Shown here one piece after another: positions 12,410-21,787 of a stretch of 64,000 nt of DNA. Each line of letters begins with the position of its first letter. Positions within the stretch are counted from its first letter, which is position 1. The stretch comes from Gammaproteobacteria bacterium. GTDB lineage: Bacteria > Pseudomonadota > Gammaproteobacteria > Pseudomonadales > Pseudohongiellaceae. Location of the stretch: contig BPDI01000012.1 in the NCBI GenBank assembly GCA_019654215.1, positions 1 to 64,000 of the forward strand, read 5' to 3'. The position numbers and the translations under genes are program-made. Under the pieces are notes generated by a model that made no database searches, was not told the DNA's origin, and saw only the letters and a program-made list of their open reading frames with translations.

Positions 12410-12427
12410 TATAAATCCCAAGAGAAC

Positions 12428-13413
12428 ATGTCAGCTGATAACTCCAAAAATAATTTAGTTATAGAAAGCGCCTTAAGGGCTATCGAAATCGAGGGTGCTG
12501 CAATCAGTGCCTTGAAAGATCGAATCGGCTCTGAATTTGAACAGGCGTGCTCCATTATTCTTAATTGTCCCGGTAGGGTAGTAGTAACTGGCATGGGCAA
12601 GTCGGGGCATATCGGCAAAAAGATCGCGGCTACTCTTGCCAGTACAGGTACTCCTGCAATGTATTTACATCCGGGCGAAGCAAGCCATGGAGATATCGGA
12701 ATGATTACTGATTCCGATGTAGTACTCGCACTTTCAAATTCTGGGAAAACTGAAGAAATCACTTCACTGCTTCCGGTACTGAAAAGAAAAGACATCCCCT
12801 TGATCAGTATTACCGGTGATAAAAATTCTGCATTGGCGGAGGCTGCATCAGCCAATATAGATGGTAAAGTCGAGGAAGAAGCTTGTCCTTTAGGCTTAGC
12901 ACCAACTTCCAGCACTACGGCTGCCTTAGTATTAGGTGACGCTCTAGCAATGGCATTACTTGAAGCCCGAGGATTTACTAGAGAGGATTTTGCAGTTTCT
13001 CATCCTGGCGGCAATCTCGGCAGAAAACTACTAGTTAAGGTTAAAGATGTAATGCATAGCGGATCTGAGATTCCGAAAGTTACAGATTCAACACCATTGG
13101 CGAGTGCTTTGCTGGAAATGAGTAAAAAGGGGTTTGGCCTTACTACCATTATTAACGAAGGCGGATATATTCAAGGTGTATTTACGGACGGAGATCTAAG
13201 ACGCGCACTTGACTCCGGCACCGATATTCAAAACACTCCTATAAAAGATGTTATGTCATCGGACTACAAGTACATTTCGGGGAATGCGTTGGCAGCTGAA
13301 GCCGTGAATCTTATGCAAAAATCGAATATCTATGTACTATAGTTACTCAAGAAGATAAATATTTAGAAGGTATTATAAAAATGCATGACTTGCTCGATGC
13401 CAACGTTGTCTAG
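12428..13413 (+). CDS. kdsD: D-arabinose 5-phosphate isomerase, late frameshift
   Basis: KdsD interconverts ribulose 5-phosphate and arabinose 5-phosphate for Kdo synthesis. It has an N-terminal SIS sugar isomerase domain (VVVTGMGKSGHIGKKIAATLASTGTPA, HPGEASHGDIGMI, ALSNSGKTEEI) and a C-terminal CBS pair (VKDVMHSG, GVFTDGDLRRAL, DVMSSDYKYI). The raw frame ends at 13342, but the next frame continues IVTQEDKYLEGIIKMHDLLDANVV to a stop at 13411-13413, so one base is missing near 13337. Full length about 328 residues, as in the family. It is followed 7 bp later by kdsC. Confidence 0.94.
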
Positions 13414-13420
13414 GTAATTC

Positions 13421-13936
13421 ATGCAATATAACCAAGAACAGATCGCTGTTACTAATGCCGCTCAAAAAATCGAATTATTGCTACTGGACGTAGATGGAGT
13501 ATTAACCGATGGGCGCCTTTACTTTTCGAAAGCCGGGGAAGAGTTAAAAGCTTTTCACACCTTGGATGGCCACGGCATCAAAATGCTAAAGAATGCCAGC
13601 GTGGAAGTCGGGATAATAACCGGGCGAATCTCAAAGATTGTTGAACATCGCGCAGAAAATTTAGGAATCGATCTACTTCTTCAAGGACGCGAAGATAAAC
13701 TTGAAGCCACAATGGAGTTTTTTTTTGATAAGAGCTTAACCCTTGAGCAGGTAGCCTATGTTGGTGACGACTTACCAGATCTGCCAGCGATCCAGCAAGT
13801 TGGCTTAGGGTTTTCTGTTCCCAACGGACATGAAGATATACAAAAAGCCGCAGCTGCTATTACAGAAAATAGCGGTGGCCATGGGGCTGTTAGAGAAATC
13901 ACCGATTTCATTCTTAAAAGCCAGAATAAATACTGA
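13421..13936 (+). CDS. kdsC: 3-deoxy-D-manno-octulosonate 8-phosphate phosphatase
   Basis: KdsC removes the phosphate from Kdo-8-P. It is an intact 171-residue HAD-superfamily C0 member without a cap domain. The nucleophile motif LLLDVDGVLTDG is at about residues 21-32, GIITGR carries motif II, a Lys lies in REDKLEA, and motif IV is VGDDLPDLP. The ORF starts at ATG 13421 just after the kdsD stop. The order kdsD-kdsC-lptC-lptA-lptB is the standard LPS assembly cluster. Confidence 0.95.
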   Translation: MQYNQEQIAVTNAAQKIELLLLDVDGVLTDGRLYFSKAGEELKAFHTLDGHGIKMLKNASVEVGIITGRISKIVEHRAENLGIDLLLQGREDKLEATMEFFFDKSLTLEQVAYVGDDLPDLPAIQQVGLGFSVPNGHEDIQKAAAAITENSGGHGAVREITDFILKSQNKY

Positions 13937-14059
13937 GCAGTCTCCTGCCTTAACTTACTCTATTTGCTGATTATTCCCAAGATCTAGGCCTGCCAGACTC
14001 CTCTATTTCCGGACATTCTGATAAGCTTTGTGTGAAGCGACAAGCAGTTAGTGCAGACT

Positions 14060-14643
14060 ATGCAAAAATCAGATCCTTTTAATCCCTGGTGTAATCGCTA
14101 TTGCCATCTTTATTGCAATATCTGCCTACGATAATGTCAGCCAAAATCCTGAAGTTTCCCCCAAACCCTGAAAGTACTAGATTACAACGCCTATTCAGAA
14201 AAAATTAATACCGTTCTGTACGACTCGAATGGTGTGATTAATTACACACTTCGCGCAGAAAGCCAAACTCACTTTATTGACGACAGTACGAACTTGAAAA
14301 GCCATTTTCAGGTATTTCAAGAAGGCGAATCTCGCTGGAACATCTTGCTAACAGCGGTCAAATTTTTGGCCGACTTAAATGAGGATAATTTAGAAAACAG
14401 AATGATTGAGCTAACTGGTGAGTTGAAGTCTTTAGCCTGGATGAGTTTGGAAATCGAACAATTATGTCTACTGATTTTTTAGAAATAGACCCACAAAATG
14501 AAACTTTGCAAACCAATCGACCGGTTACTCTTGTAACATCCAACCTACAACAATCCTCTATTGGAATGTTCGCAGACTTAAAAATCGATGAATTTGTTTT
14601 TCATCGCGACATACGAGGGCATTATGAACAGGCAACTAACTAG
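14060..14643 (+). CDS. lptC: LPS export protein LptC, frameshifted
   Basis: LptC is the bitopic inner-membrane protein that passes LPS from LptBFG to the periplasmic LptA bridge. Reconstructed reading: ATG 14060, a single transmembrane helix (SFLIPGVIAIAIFIAISAYD), then LKVLDYNAYSEKINTVLYDSNG, INYTLRAESQTHF, and LEIDPQNETLQTNRPVTLVT with TNRPV typical of LptC. It ends HYEQATN at 14643. Breaks near 14068, 14083, 14175, 14320-14350 and 14435. About 193 residues. Its 3' end overlaps the lptA start by 20 bp. The 123-bp gap after kdsC is unusual for this operon and may hide a promoter. Confidence 0.82.
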
Positions 14644-15135
14644 CATCTTAAAACTAGCTGCATGCCTGGGGATTATTCTTCCCCCTTCAATTTCTGGGCT
14701 TGAATCCGACAAGGATCAGCAAGTGCTTTGGAGTTCGGACGGTGATTCCACAATGACCATTCAAGGCAAATACGAGTTCTAGAAATGAGCGCAATGTGCG
14801 CGTGACTCAAGGCACATTAGAAATACTCGGCGATGAAGCTATCTTTGAGTATGATGCCAATTCTAATGAATTGACAAAAGTTACTGTGCATGGAACTCCA
14901 GTTCGCTTCCAACAACAGTTGGATGAAATGGCGCATTGGTTATTGGCACAAGTATACGCTTCTTTTTTATTCCGATGAATTAGATGAAACAAAATTGGAG
15001 CTAGTAGGAAACGCCAATATTGAATCACCAGATTCAACGATGCGCTGTGAGGCGATTATTTATATTTCTGATCGCGATTTGATTCGAGAAGCGGCCGGAC
15101 CTTGCCAAGGAATGCTGAGCTCGCAGCCCAATTAA
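14624..15135 (+). CDS. lptA: LPS transport periplasmic protein LptA, frameshifted
   Basis: LptA forms the periplasmic beta-jellyroll bridge that carries LPS to LptD. Seen: ATG 14624 with a signal-peptide-like N-terminus (ILKLAACLGIILPPSIS), then NVRVTQGTLEILGDEAIFEYD, TKVTVHGTPVRFQQQ, LVGNANIESPDSTMRCEAIIY and DLIREAAGP. The repeating tqGtl/GnA-i pattern is the OstA/LptA fold. Breaks lie near 14778 and 14925-14975. About 170 residues after repair, normal. It sits between lptC and lptB. Confidence 0.83.
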
Positions 15136-15154
15136 GCAACCTTAGAATAATTAA

Positions 15155-15874
15155 ATGCTAAAAGCCGTAAATCTTGCTAAGAGTTACAAAGGACGCGAAG
15201 TAGTAAGAGGTGTTTCTCTTAGCATTGAGCAAGGCGAAATTGTCGGGTTACTTGGACCAAACGGCGCCGGCAAAACCACATGCTTCTATATGATAGTTGG
15301 TTTAATAAGTGCTGATTCCGGTGATGTTTCAATCAACGAAAATTCTCTTGCTTCGTTACCTATTCACAAGAGAGCCAGTTTCGGTCTTTCATACTTACCT
15401 CAAGATTCTTCAATTTTTCGGACTTTGAGTGTGGAAAACAATATTCTTGCGATTCTTGAAACTCGTCATGATTTAAGTGGCGCCGCAAAACAAAGAAAGC
15501 TAGAAGCACTTCTGGATGAATTTAATATCCAGCATATTCGCCACAATAAAGGCTTGAGTTTATCTGGCGGTGAACGACGCAGAACTGAAATTGCACGGAC
15601 ATTGGCAACGGATCCTAAATTTATTCTGTTAGATGAACCCTTCGCTGGCGTAGATCCAATTTCAGTCAACGATATCAAGGAAATCATTCAACATTTAAAG
15701 GCGCGAGAAATAGGTATTTTATTAACCGACCACAACGTTAGAGAAACCTTGGATATTTGCGAGAAAGCTTACATCGTGAGTGAAGGGCAAATTATCGCCA
15801 AGGGAACTGCCGATGACATTCTAAACAACGAAAAGGTTCGGGAAGTCTACTTAGGAGACCAATTTCAAATCTAA
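15155..15874 (+). CDS. lptB: LPS export ABC transporter ATPase LptB
   Basis: LptB powers LPS extraction by the LptB2FG complex. Intact, 239 residues. Walker [10 protein letters not shown] at about residues 37-45, Q-loop YLPQDSS, ABC signature LSGGERRR, Walker [11 protein letters not shown] and H-loop LLTDHN. The [14 protein letters not shown] segment after Walker B is characteristic of LptB. It starts at ATG 15155, 19 bp after lptA, and is followed by rpoN as in Pseudomonas and E. coli. Confidence 0.96.
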   Translation: MLKAVNLAKSYKGREVVRGVSLSIEQGEIVGLLGPNGAGKTTCFYMIVGLISADSGDVSINENSLASLPIHKRASFGLSYLPQDSSIFRTLSVENNILAILETRHDLSGAAKQRKLEALLDEFNIQHIRHNKGLSLSGGERRRTEIARTLATDPKFILLDEPFAGVDPISVNDIKEIIQHLKAREIGILLTDHNVRETLDICEKAYIVSEGQIIAKGTADDILNNEKVREVYLGDQFQI

Positions 15875-15997
15875 TCGCATCCGGAAGTACTATGCAATCC
15901 AGGCATGGTTTTTGCTATACTTTAGCCTTATTAAGTTACACACATAGACTAATAATTGTCGCAGTAAAATCATTCATTCTTTCAAGTAGCTCAATCC

Positions 15998-17500
15998 ATG
16001 AAACTTTCGCTACAGCTAAAGCTCGGTCAGCAGCTGACAATGACACCACAGCTGCAGCAAGCGATTCGACTCTGCAACTTTCAACTTTGGATCTTCAACA
16101 AGAAATTCATCAGGCTTTGGAAAAAAATCCAATGCTGGAGCTGATTGAGGGCAGCGACGAAGAAGAGTCTACTCTGAACGAAGAAGATAATACCCGAGCT
16201 CTAGAAAAAGAAATCTCGCAACCGTCTCAAGTATCTAGAACGAACAAGTATTGAATGGAGACGATGGTAGCTGGCAGGAACAGATTCCTGGTGATCTAGC
16301 TGTGGATACCAATTGGGATGATATTTATCCCAATACTTATTCATCTGCGAATTCTTATAATGTCGATTCACTGGATTACGAATCCAGAAATACGGCAGTC
16401 GATACATTGCAGGATCACCTGCTCTGGCAATTAAATCTGACTCCTATGTCCGAAAAAGATAAGAGCATCGGATTTACGATTATCGATGCTATTGATGCTA
16501 ATGGAATGCTAACTGTCGATATCGATTTGATACACGCCGGCTTTGAAACCGAATTTGAAGTAGAGTTGGATGAAGTATTGGCGGTGCTTCACCGTATCCA
16601 GCAATTCGATCCTATCGGAGTAGGTTACCGCAATCTTTCGGAGTGTTTACTCATTCAGCTAAATCAATTTGAAAATCCGAAAGAATTAAAGCTAATTAGT
16701 AATGCCAAGCTTATAGTTAAAGAGTACATAAGCTTATTGGGTAACCGAGACTATGCGCAATTAATGCGCAAGGCCAAACTCAAGGAAGCAGAACTTAGAG
16801 AGACAATACAGGTTATTGAAAGCCTGGATCCTCGGCCAGGTGCAAAAATCTCTCCACCCTCCACCACGTACATTGTCCCCGATGTAATAGTCACCAAACA
16901 GGTCGAGCCTGGTAAGTGGAAGGTGGAATTGAATCCAGATACCGCACCAAAAATTCGAATCAATAACGATTATGCATCATTAGTAAAACGAGCGGACCCA
17001 AGCGAAGAAAACAACTATCTGCGTGATAATTTGCAAGAGGCCCGCTGGTTTATAAAAAGCCTACAGAGTCGTAATGAAACTCTGATGAAAGTAGCAACAA
17101 GAATTGTCGAACATCAAAAGGGTTTCTTGAATATGGTGAAGAGTCCATGAAGCCTTTGGTGCTGCACGACATAGCTGAAGCAGTAAAAATGCATGAATCC
17201 ACTATTTCCCGGGTAACAACGCAGAAGTACATGCACACACCGAGAGGTATTTTCGAACTCAAATATTTCTTCTCAAGCCATGTTTCTACCAAAGGCGGCG
17301 GTGAATGTTCTTCCACCGCTATTCGAGCAATTATTAAGAAATTAGTTGCAGCAGAGAATGCAAGAAAACCATTGAGCGACAGCAAGATCACTCAATTGCT
17401 CGAAGAAAAAGGAATAAATGTAGCAAGACGAACTATCGCCAAGTATCGAGAATCTCTTTCCATTCCTCCGTCGAATGAACGCAAGCGACTCGTAGAATAG
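15998..17500 (+). CDS. rpoN: RNA polymerase sigma-54 factor, frameshifted
   Basis: Sigma-54 directs transcription from -24/-12 promoters and needs NtrC-type activators such as CbrB, encoded in this window. ATG 15998 gives [20 protein letters not shown], the conserved region I. The core-binding and DNA-binding regions follow ([38 protein letters not shown]), and the C-terminus has the RpoN box [12 protein letters not shown]. Breaks: a missing C near 16070, one near 16247 and one near 17147. Length about 500 residues, normal. In most relatives hpf follows directly; here ptsN does. Confidence 0.94.
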
Positions 17501-17559
17501 CGCCCAAATATCGCGGAAGAACCCCTACTGTTTAAGTCATACAGTTAAAGAGACCATCA

Positions 17560-18024
17560 ATGCAATTGGAAGATATCCTTACATCAGAGCGCTGCTATTG
17601 TCACCTTGAGGGAGTGAGCAAGAAACGAATCCTAATGAATATCAGTGAAAAGCTGGGACAACAGTTCGTCACACTCGACGAAAGTGAAGTATTTAATTCG
17701 ATCATGGCTCGAGAACAACTAGGTAGTACTGGATTGGGTAATGGCATTGCAATCCCGCACTGTAGGGTTCCCCATTGCCAGGGCATTATCGGTGCCTTGA
17801 TCACTCTAAAGAACCCAATCGATTTCGATGCTATCGATGGCAAACCCGTGGATTTACTTTTTGTACTAATCGTGCCAGAAGAAAAAACTGATGAGCACGT
17901 AAAAATTCTGGCTGGTCTTGCGGGGCTGTTCAACAATCCTGATTTTTGCTACACATTAAGACAAACTCAGAACAGCGAAGATCTCTATAATATCGCTATA
18001 ACTTTCGAAACTGGTATAGATTAG
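17560..18024 (+). CDS. ptsN: PTS EIIA-Ntr regulatory protein
   Basis: EIIA-Ntr is the phosphoryl acceptor of the nitrogen-branch PTS (PtsP-PtsO-PtsN), which controls potassium uptake and carbon/nitrogen balance rather than sugar import. Intact at 154 residues. The phosphorylated His lies in GIAIPHCR at about residue 67, preceded by REQLGSTGLGNG, and the family motif DGKPVDLLFVLIVPEE follows. The gene starts 60 bp after rpoN. No hpf gene is found in between. Confidence 0.96.
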   Translation: MQLEDILTSERCYCHLEGVSKKRILMNISEKLGQQFVTLDESEVFNSIMAREQLGSTGLGNGIAIPHCRVPHCQGIIGALITLKNPIDFDAIDGKPVDLLFVLIVPEEKTDEHVKILAGLAGLFNNPDFCYTLRQTQNSEDLYNIAITFETGID

Positions 18025-18052
18025 GAATTTCAAGAGATAAGAGTCACAAAAG

Positions 18053-18909
18053 ATGAAACTGACCATTATCAGTGGTAGATCTGGCTCAGGTAAAAGTACC
18101 GTTCTTCACATTTTGGAAGATCGTGGTTATTACTGTATTGATAATCTCCCTGCCAGCCTGCTTCATTCTCTTGCCAATCGTGTGTTTACCGATGAAACAA
18201 CCATTCCCAATGTTGCTGTAAGTATCGATGCCAGAAACATTTCGGCAGATCTGGAGCAAGTGCCAAATATCCTCAATGACTTAAAAGAAAAGAAACTCCC
18301 GATAGAAATTATTTTTCTGGATGCCAATAGTCAAACACTTCTCAAACGATTTAGCGAAAGCAGGCGTAAACATCCTTTGTCGGATGAAAATATAGGCTTG
18401 AAAGAGGCAATCGACAAAGAATCTGAATTGCTGAACCCATTTCGGTAATGTCTAGTTTGTCTATCGACACTAGCAATATGTCATTGCATCATCTGCGCGA
18501 TTCCATCAAAAATCGCATAGTTGAAAACAAAGAAACCGGTATCGCACTGTTATTTCAATCATTTGGTTACAAGAACGGAGTTCCGGTTGATGCGGATGTT
18601 ATCTATGATGTTCGCTGTTTACCAAATCCATATTGGGATAACTCACTGCGCTCACTTACGGGATTGGACGAGCCGGTAATAAAGTTTCTAGATGCTCAGC
18701 AAGAAGTTCAAGAAATGTATGCAGACATCAAAACATACCTAAAAAAATGGCTACCTCACTTTGAAGGCAATAATAGAAGTTATATCACAGTTGCTCTGGG
18801 TTGCACGGGTGGCCAGCATCGATCAGTATATCTTTGTGAAAGACTTGGGAGGTCATTTGTCGAAAATATTCGCAATGTACAGATCCGACACCGAGAATTA
18901 CGACAATAA
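18053..18909 (+). CDS. rapZ: RNase adapter protein RapZ, one frameshift
   Basis: RapZ is a nucleotide-binding RNA adapter that in enterobacteria delivers the GlmZ sRNA to RNase E; in other gammaproteobacteria the partner RNA is unknown. The N-terminal P-loop is GRSGSGKST, with ALEDRGYYCIDNLP-like ILEDRGYYCIDNLPASLL and DARN. The C-terminal domain has FQSFGYKNGVPVDADVIYDVRCLPNPYW and GCTGGQHRSVYL. A single missing C near 18438 joins the two frames (ELLNPISVMSSLSIDTS). About 285 residues. It lies between ptsN and ptsO as in relatives. Confidence 0.94.
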
Positions 18910-18922
18910 ATCCATAGCTACA

Positions 18923-19189
18923 ATGCAAAAAGCAAAAGTGGAAGTAATAAATAATGCAGGGCTCCACGCACGAGCAGCGTCAAAACTCGTGGAACTCACC
19001 TCAACCTATTCCTCCGATATTCAAATCGGCCACGACAAGATGGTGGATGGGAAGAGCATTCTCTCACTCATGATGTTGGCCGCTGTAAAAGGAACTGAAC
19101 TCAATGTCGAAGTTGACGGTGGCGATGAAAAGCACGCAATTACTTCTATCATAGCCTTGATAAACGATAAATTTGGTGAAGACGAATAA
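18923..19189 (+). CDS. ptsO: phosphocarrier protein NPr (HPr family)
   Basis: NPr passes phosphate from PtsP to EIIA-Ntr. The ATG at 18923 starts a protein of 88 residues, MQKAKVEVINNAGLHARAAS, with the phosphorylated His in NNAGLHARAA at about residue 16, followed by GKSILSLMMLAAVKGTEL, the HPr Ser-loop region. A longer in-frame upstream extension only reads through the end of rapZ and is not used. It is 13 bp after rapZ and closes the rpoN-ptsN-rapZ-ptsO operon. Confidence 0.95.
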   Translation: MQKAKVEVINNAGLHARAASKLVELTSTYSSDIQIGHDKMVDGKSILSLMMLAAVKGTELNVEVDGGDEKHAITSIIALINDKFGEDE

Positions 19190-19254
19190 CCCTCACTCCT
19201 ACTATAACTTTCGTTTGTCTTTGAATTAGCGGTAAAATGCGCCACCCAGTTCGG

Positions 19255-19315
19255 CAGGGATCCTACAGATTCCCTGATATTACGATTCTGCAATACTCGT
19301 ATTGATATTCGAGTA
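19255..19315 (+). promoter_or_regulatory. two hairpins in the mgtE leader
   Basis: CAGGGA at 19255-19260 pairs with TCCCTG at 19271-19276. TACTCG at 19294-19299 pairs with CGAGTA at 19310-19315. The second stem ends directly before the AGAGGTG ribosome-binding region of mgtE. Mg2+-transporter genes are often controlled through leader RNAs, but I recognise no known class here, so the regulatory role is inference. Confidence 0.35.
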
Positions 19316-19332
19316 GAGGTGTGAGAATAGCC

Positions 19333-20691
19333 ATGTCTCAAATAAAAGAATCACAATTTCAAAAAGATCGCGTACTGGAATTAAGCCAGGCAATCGATAG
19401 TGGCTCTTTGTATCAGGTCAGGCAGATGATCAAAACTCTGCCCACTGCTGGCATTGCCCATTTACTCGAATCTTCTCCTCCTAAAACTCGAACCGTTCTA
19501 TGGCAACTAATAGATAAAGATTTCAAAGGTGAGGTGATACAGTACCTCAATGAAGATCTACAGAATGAATTTCTTAGCGATCTCAATGCTGAGCAGGTTG
19601 TTGAGTTAACAGAAGGTCTAGAAACCGACGATTTGGCAGATATTCTGCAACAGCTGCCCCAACAAATTGCCTCAGAAGTATTGCAGGCAATGGACCAACA
19701 AGATCGTCAGCGTGTTGAATCAATTCTTTCTCATGATGAAGACACCGCCGGCGGACTTATGAACACAGACACTATTACCGTTCGACGGAATCATACGGTT
19801 GAGCTGGTTCTTCGTTATTTACGGCGTCATGAAAGCATTCCGGAAATGACTGATAACATATTGGTGGTCAGTCGAAATGACCTATTTCTGGGAATCCTTC
19901 CCCTAAGGAAAGTGTTGGTCTCTGATCCAAACACTTCAGTACGAGAAGTTATGCGGGAAGATATTGAAGCGATTCCCGTAGATATGGAAGCGACTCAAGT
20001 AGCCCAACTCTTCGAGCAACACGACTGGGTTTCGGCCCCGGTAGTAGATGATGAAGGAAAACTTCTAGGACGAATTACGATTGACGACGTTGTTGATGTG
20101 ATTCGAGATAGCACCGAGCACTCATTAATGAGTATGGCTGGCCTCGACGAAGAAGATGACACCTTCGCGCCAGTAGTAAAAACCGTCCGGCGAAGAGCAC
20201 TCTGGTTAGGCGTTAATTTAATGACGGCAGTACTCGCCTCGTTGGTGATTTATTTATTCCAGGATATTTTAGATCAGGTGGTATACCTAGCAGTCCTTAT
20301 GCCAATTGTCGCAAATATGGGCGGAGTTGCAGGCACTCAAACCCTAACTCTAGTTATTCGCAGTATGGCACTGGGACATATAAGTCCATCTAATAGTAGG
20401 TGGTTATTAATTCGGGAATTGAGTGTTGCAGGAGTTAACGGTGTCTTATGGGCTCTTGTTATCTCGATTATCGCTTTTTTCTGGTATGGCGATTTGCAGC
20501 TGAGTTACATCATTGCAGCAGCAATGATGATTAATCTGGTTACCGCGGCCTTAGTAGGTGCCTATCTACCTCTGTTTCTTAAAAAAATAAATATCGACCC
20601 CGCTCTGGCCGGTACTGTCGCATTAACAACTGTGACAGATTCTATCGGTTTCTTTGCTTTTCTTGGCTTAGCCCAGGTCTTCTATCTTTAA
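19333..20691 (+). CDS. mgtE: magnesium transporter MgtE
   Basis: MgtE is a dimeric, Mg2+-gated magnesium channel. Intact. Domains in order: N-terminal alpha-helical MgtE N domain (LTEGLETDDLADILQQLP), tandem CBS domains (residues about 135-260, TAGGLMNTDTITV and VREVMREDIEAIPV), the plug helix, and five C-terminal transmembrane helices including VVYLAVLMPIVANMGGVAGTQTL, the conserved pore region with GNQT/GTQT-like motif. ATG 19333 has GAGGTG about 11 bases upstream; the in-frame GTG at 19321 overlaps that site. Confidence 0.94.
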   Translation: MSQIKESQFQKDRVLELSQAIDSGSLYQVRQMIKTLPTAGIAHLLESSPPKTRTVLWQLIDKDFKGEVIQYLNEDLQNEFLSDLNAEQVVELTEGLETDDLADILQQLPQQIASEVLQAMDQQDRQRVESILSHDEDTAGGLMNTDTITVRRNHTVELVLRYLRRHESIPEMTDNILVVSRNDLFLGILPLRKVLVSDPNTSVREVMREDIEAIPVDMEATQVAQLFEQHDWVSAPVVDDEGKLLGRITIDDVVDVIRDSTEHSLMSMAGLDEEDDTFAPVVKTVRRRALWLGVNLMTAVLASLVIYLFQDILDQVVYLAVLMPIVANMGGVAGTQTLTLVIRSMALGHISPSNSRWLLIRELSVAGVNGVLWALVISIIAFFWYGDLQLSYIIAAAMMINLVTAALVGAYLPLFLKKINIDPALAGTVALTTVTDSIGFFAFLGLAQVFYL

Positions 20692-20709
20692 ATAGGTATA
20701 CAGCTGAAT

Positions 20710-21204
20710 ATGGAAGAAGATCAGTTTGACGAATCAGAGCCATCCAAAACTCAACTGAAGAAACTAGCTACTGAACTTCAGGGCCTTGGACAACAACTCA
20801 CTGCATTTAGAACTTCGGACTTAGACCGGCTACCACTTTCTGATCGGTTACGTTCCGCAGTTGTGGAGTTTAAACGCCTACCTAACTCGCATGGCGCCAG
20901 ACGGAGACAGCTGCAATTTATTGGCAAGCTAATGCGAGAAAGCGATAAAGAAAAAATAGAGAGCGCAATTGCTAAACTTAATTCTTCTACCATTCAGGTA
21001 AATCAAACTGAACAGTTAATTCTGGAGTTAGCAGAACAGGTTATAGACAAAGGAGATACGGCAATTAACGAATTAGTTGCTTATCATTCTAATCTGAAGA
21101 GACAGAAGCTAAGACAACTGTATCGAGAAATTCATAGAGCCAGTGGAAAAGACCGGGTGAAGTTTGAGAAAAAGTTACAGACCTATCTCCAATCTTTGAT
21201 CTAA
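20710..21204 (+). CDS. darP: ribosome maturation factor DarP (YjgA, DUF615)
   Basis: DarP binds late 50S assembly intermediates near the peptidyl-transferase centre and aids maturation. Intact at 164 residues. Family marks: PSKTQLKKLATELQGLGQQL near the N-terminus, the basic HGARRRQLQFIGKLMR, and the C-terminal RQKLRQLYREI. Strongly basic and helical as expected for an rRNA-binding protein. It starts 18 bp after mgtE. Confidence 0.93.
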   Translation: MEEDQFDESEPSKTQLKKLATELQGLGQQLTAFRTSDLDRLPLSDRLRSAVVEFKRLPNSHGARRRQLQFIGKLMRESDKEKIESAIAKLNSSTIQVNQTEQLILELAEQVIDKGDTAINELVAYHSNLKRQKLRQLYREIHRASGKDRVKFEKKLQTYLQSLI

Positions 21205-21208
21205 TTGT

Positions 21209-21230
21209 TTACTAATTCCTCGATTAGTAA
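21209..21230. repeat. perfect 8-bp inverted repeat after darP
   Basis: TTACTAAT at 21209-21216 and ATTAGTAA at 21223-21230 form a stem with a 6-nt loop just after the darP stop. There is no T-run, so it is a poor intrinsic terminator and may instead protect the mRNA 3' end. The rest of the gap to 21449 shows no gene; the reverse-strand open frame there has no recognisable features. Confidence 0.45.
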
Positions 21231-21449
21231 CGGGCACTAGCTGAAAGGGATTGACTAAATTTAGTTCAAGAAAGGGATCCAACAAACCAGCTTAGATCGG
21301 CAAAAACTAAACTGCTGTAGCCCTCGAATCTAGGCAGGTGTACGGTTTCTGCATTAAGTGATACCATCCCAGCGCGTAAAAATGGCGGATTAATTACGTC
21401 GAAAATCCTATGTAGGTCTTTTTTTCGGCCTCCTAAGGAGCAGTAAGAA

Positions 21450-21467
21450 AGCAATAATAAAAGGGGG
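21450..21467 (+). promoter_or_regulatory. A-rich AANAANAA motif abutting the symporter ribosome binding site
   Basis: AGCAATAATAAAA at 21450-21462 runs straight into GGGGG, the only plausible ribosome binding site for the gene at 21473. In Pseudomonas, Hfq with Crc binds AANAANAA motifs next to the start codons of catabolic and transport genes and blocks translation. The same 13 bases occur at 42282-42294 inside the CrcZ-like RNA. Function is inferred from motif and position. Confidence 0.55.
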
Positions 21468-21472
21468 TCGCA

Positions 21473-21787
21473 ATGTCTGATAATAGCGCTCAATCCTACT
21501 GGAAATCTAACATTCGCATCGTTCTTTCTCTCTTAGCCGTTTGGTTTTTCATATCATTCGGTTGCGGCATATTATTAGTCGATGTCTTAGATAATTTTCG
21601 AATTGGTGGATTTAAGTTAGGCTTTTGGATCGCTCAGCAAGGTTCCATTTTTGTCTTTGTTGTTCTCATCTTCGTTTATATACATCTCATGGACAAACTC
21701 GATGATAGATACAACTTAGAAACCTCTAATAATGATCAGACACCATCACCGGAGATTGAAACAAGTTCAGAGGAGGACGCAAAATGA
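21473..21787 (+). CDS. DUF4212 small subunit of a sodium:solute symporter
   Basis: DUF4212 proteins are small two-helix membrane proteins encoded immediately before a sodium:solute symporter of the acetate permease type. Intact, 104 residues: SYWKSNIRIVLSLLAVWFFISFGCG (helix 1 with the conserved YW..N), GFWIAQQGSIFVFVVLIFVYIHLMD (helix 2), and an acidic tail. It overlaps the large subunit by 4 bp (ATGA), implying coupled translation. Likely substrates are short organic acids such as acetate; I cannot tell which. Confidence 0.92.
   Translation: MSDNSAQSYWKSNIRIVLSLLAVWFFISFGCGILLVDVLDNFRIGGFKLGFWIAQQGSIFVFVVLIFVYIHLMDKLDDRYNLETSNNDQTPSPEIETSSEEDAK

Noticed and set aside
21266-21493. Minus-strand open frame before the DUF4212 gene
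   Set aside because: Overlaps the symporter start and its ribosome binding site; composition is not protein-like.
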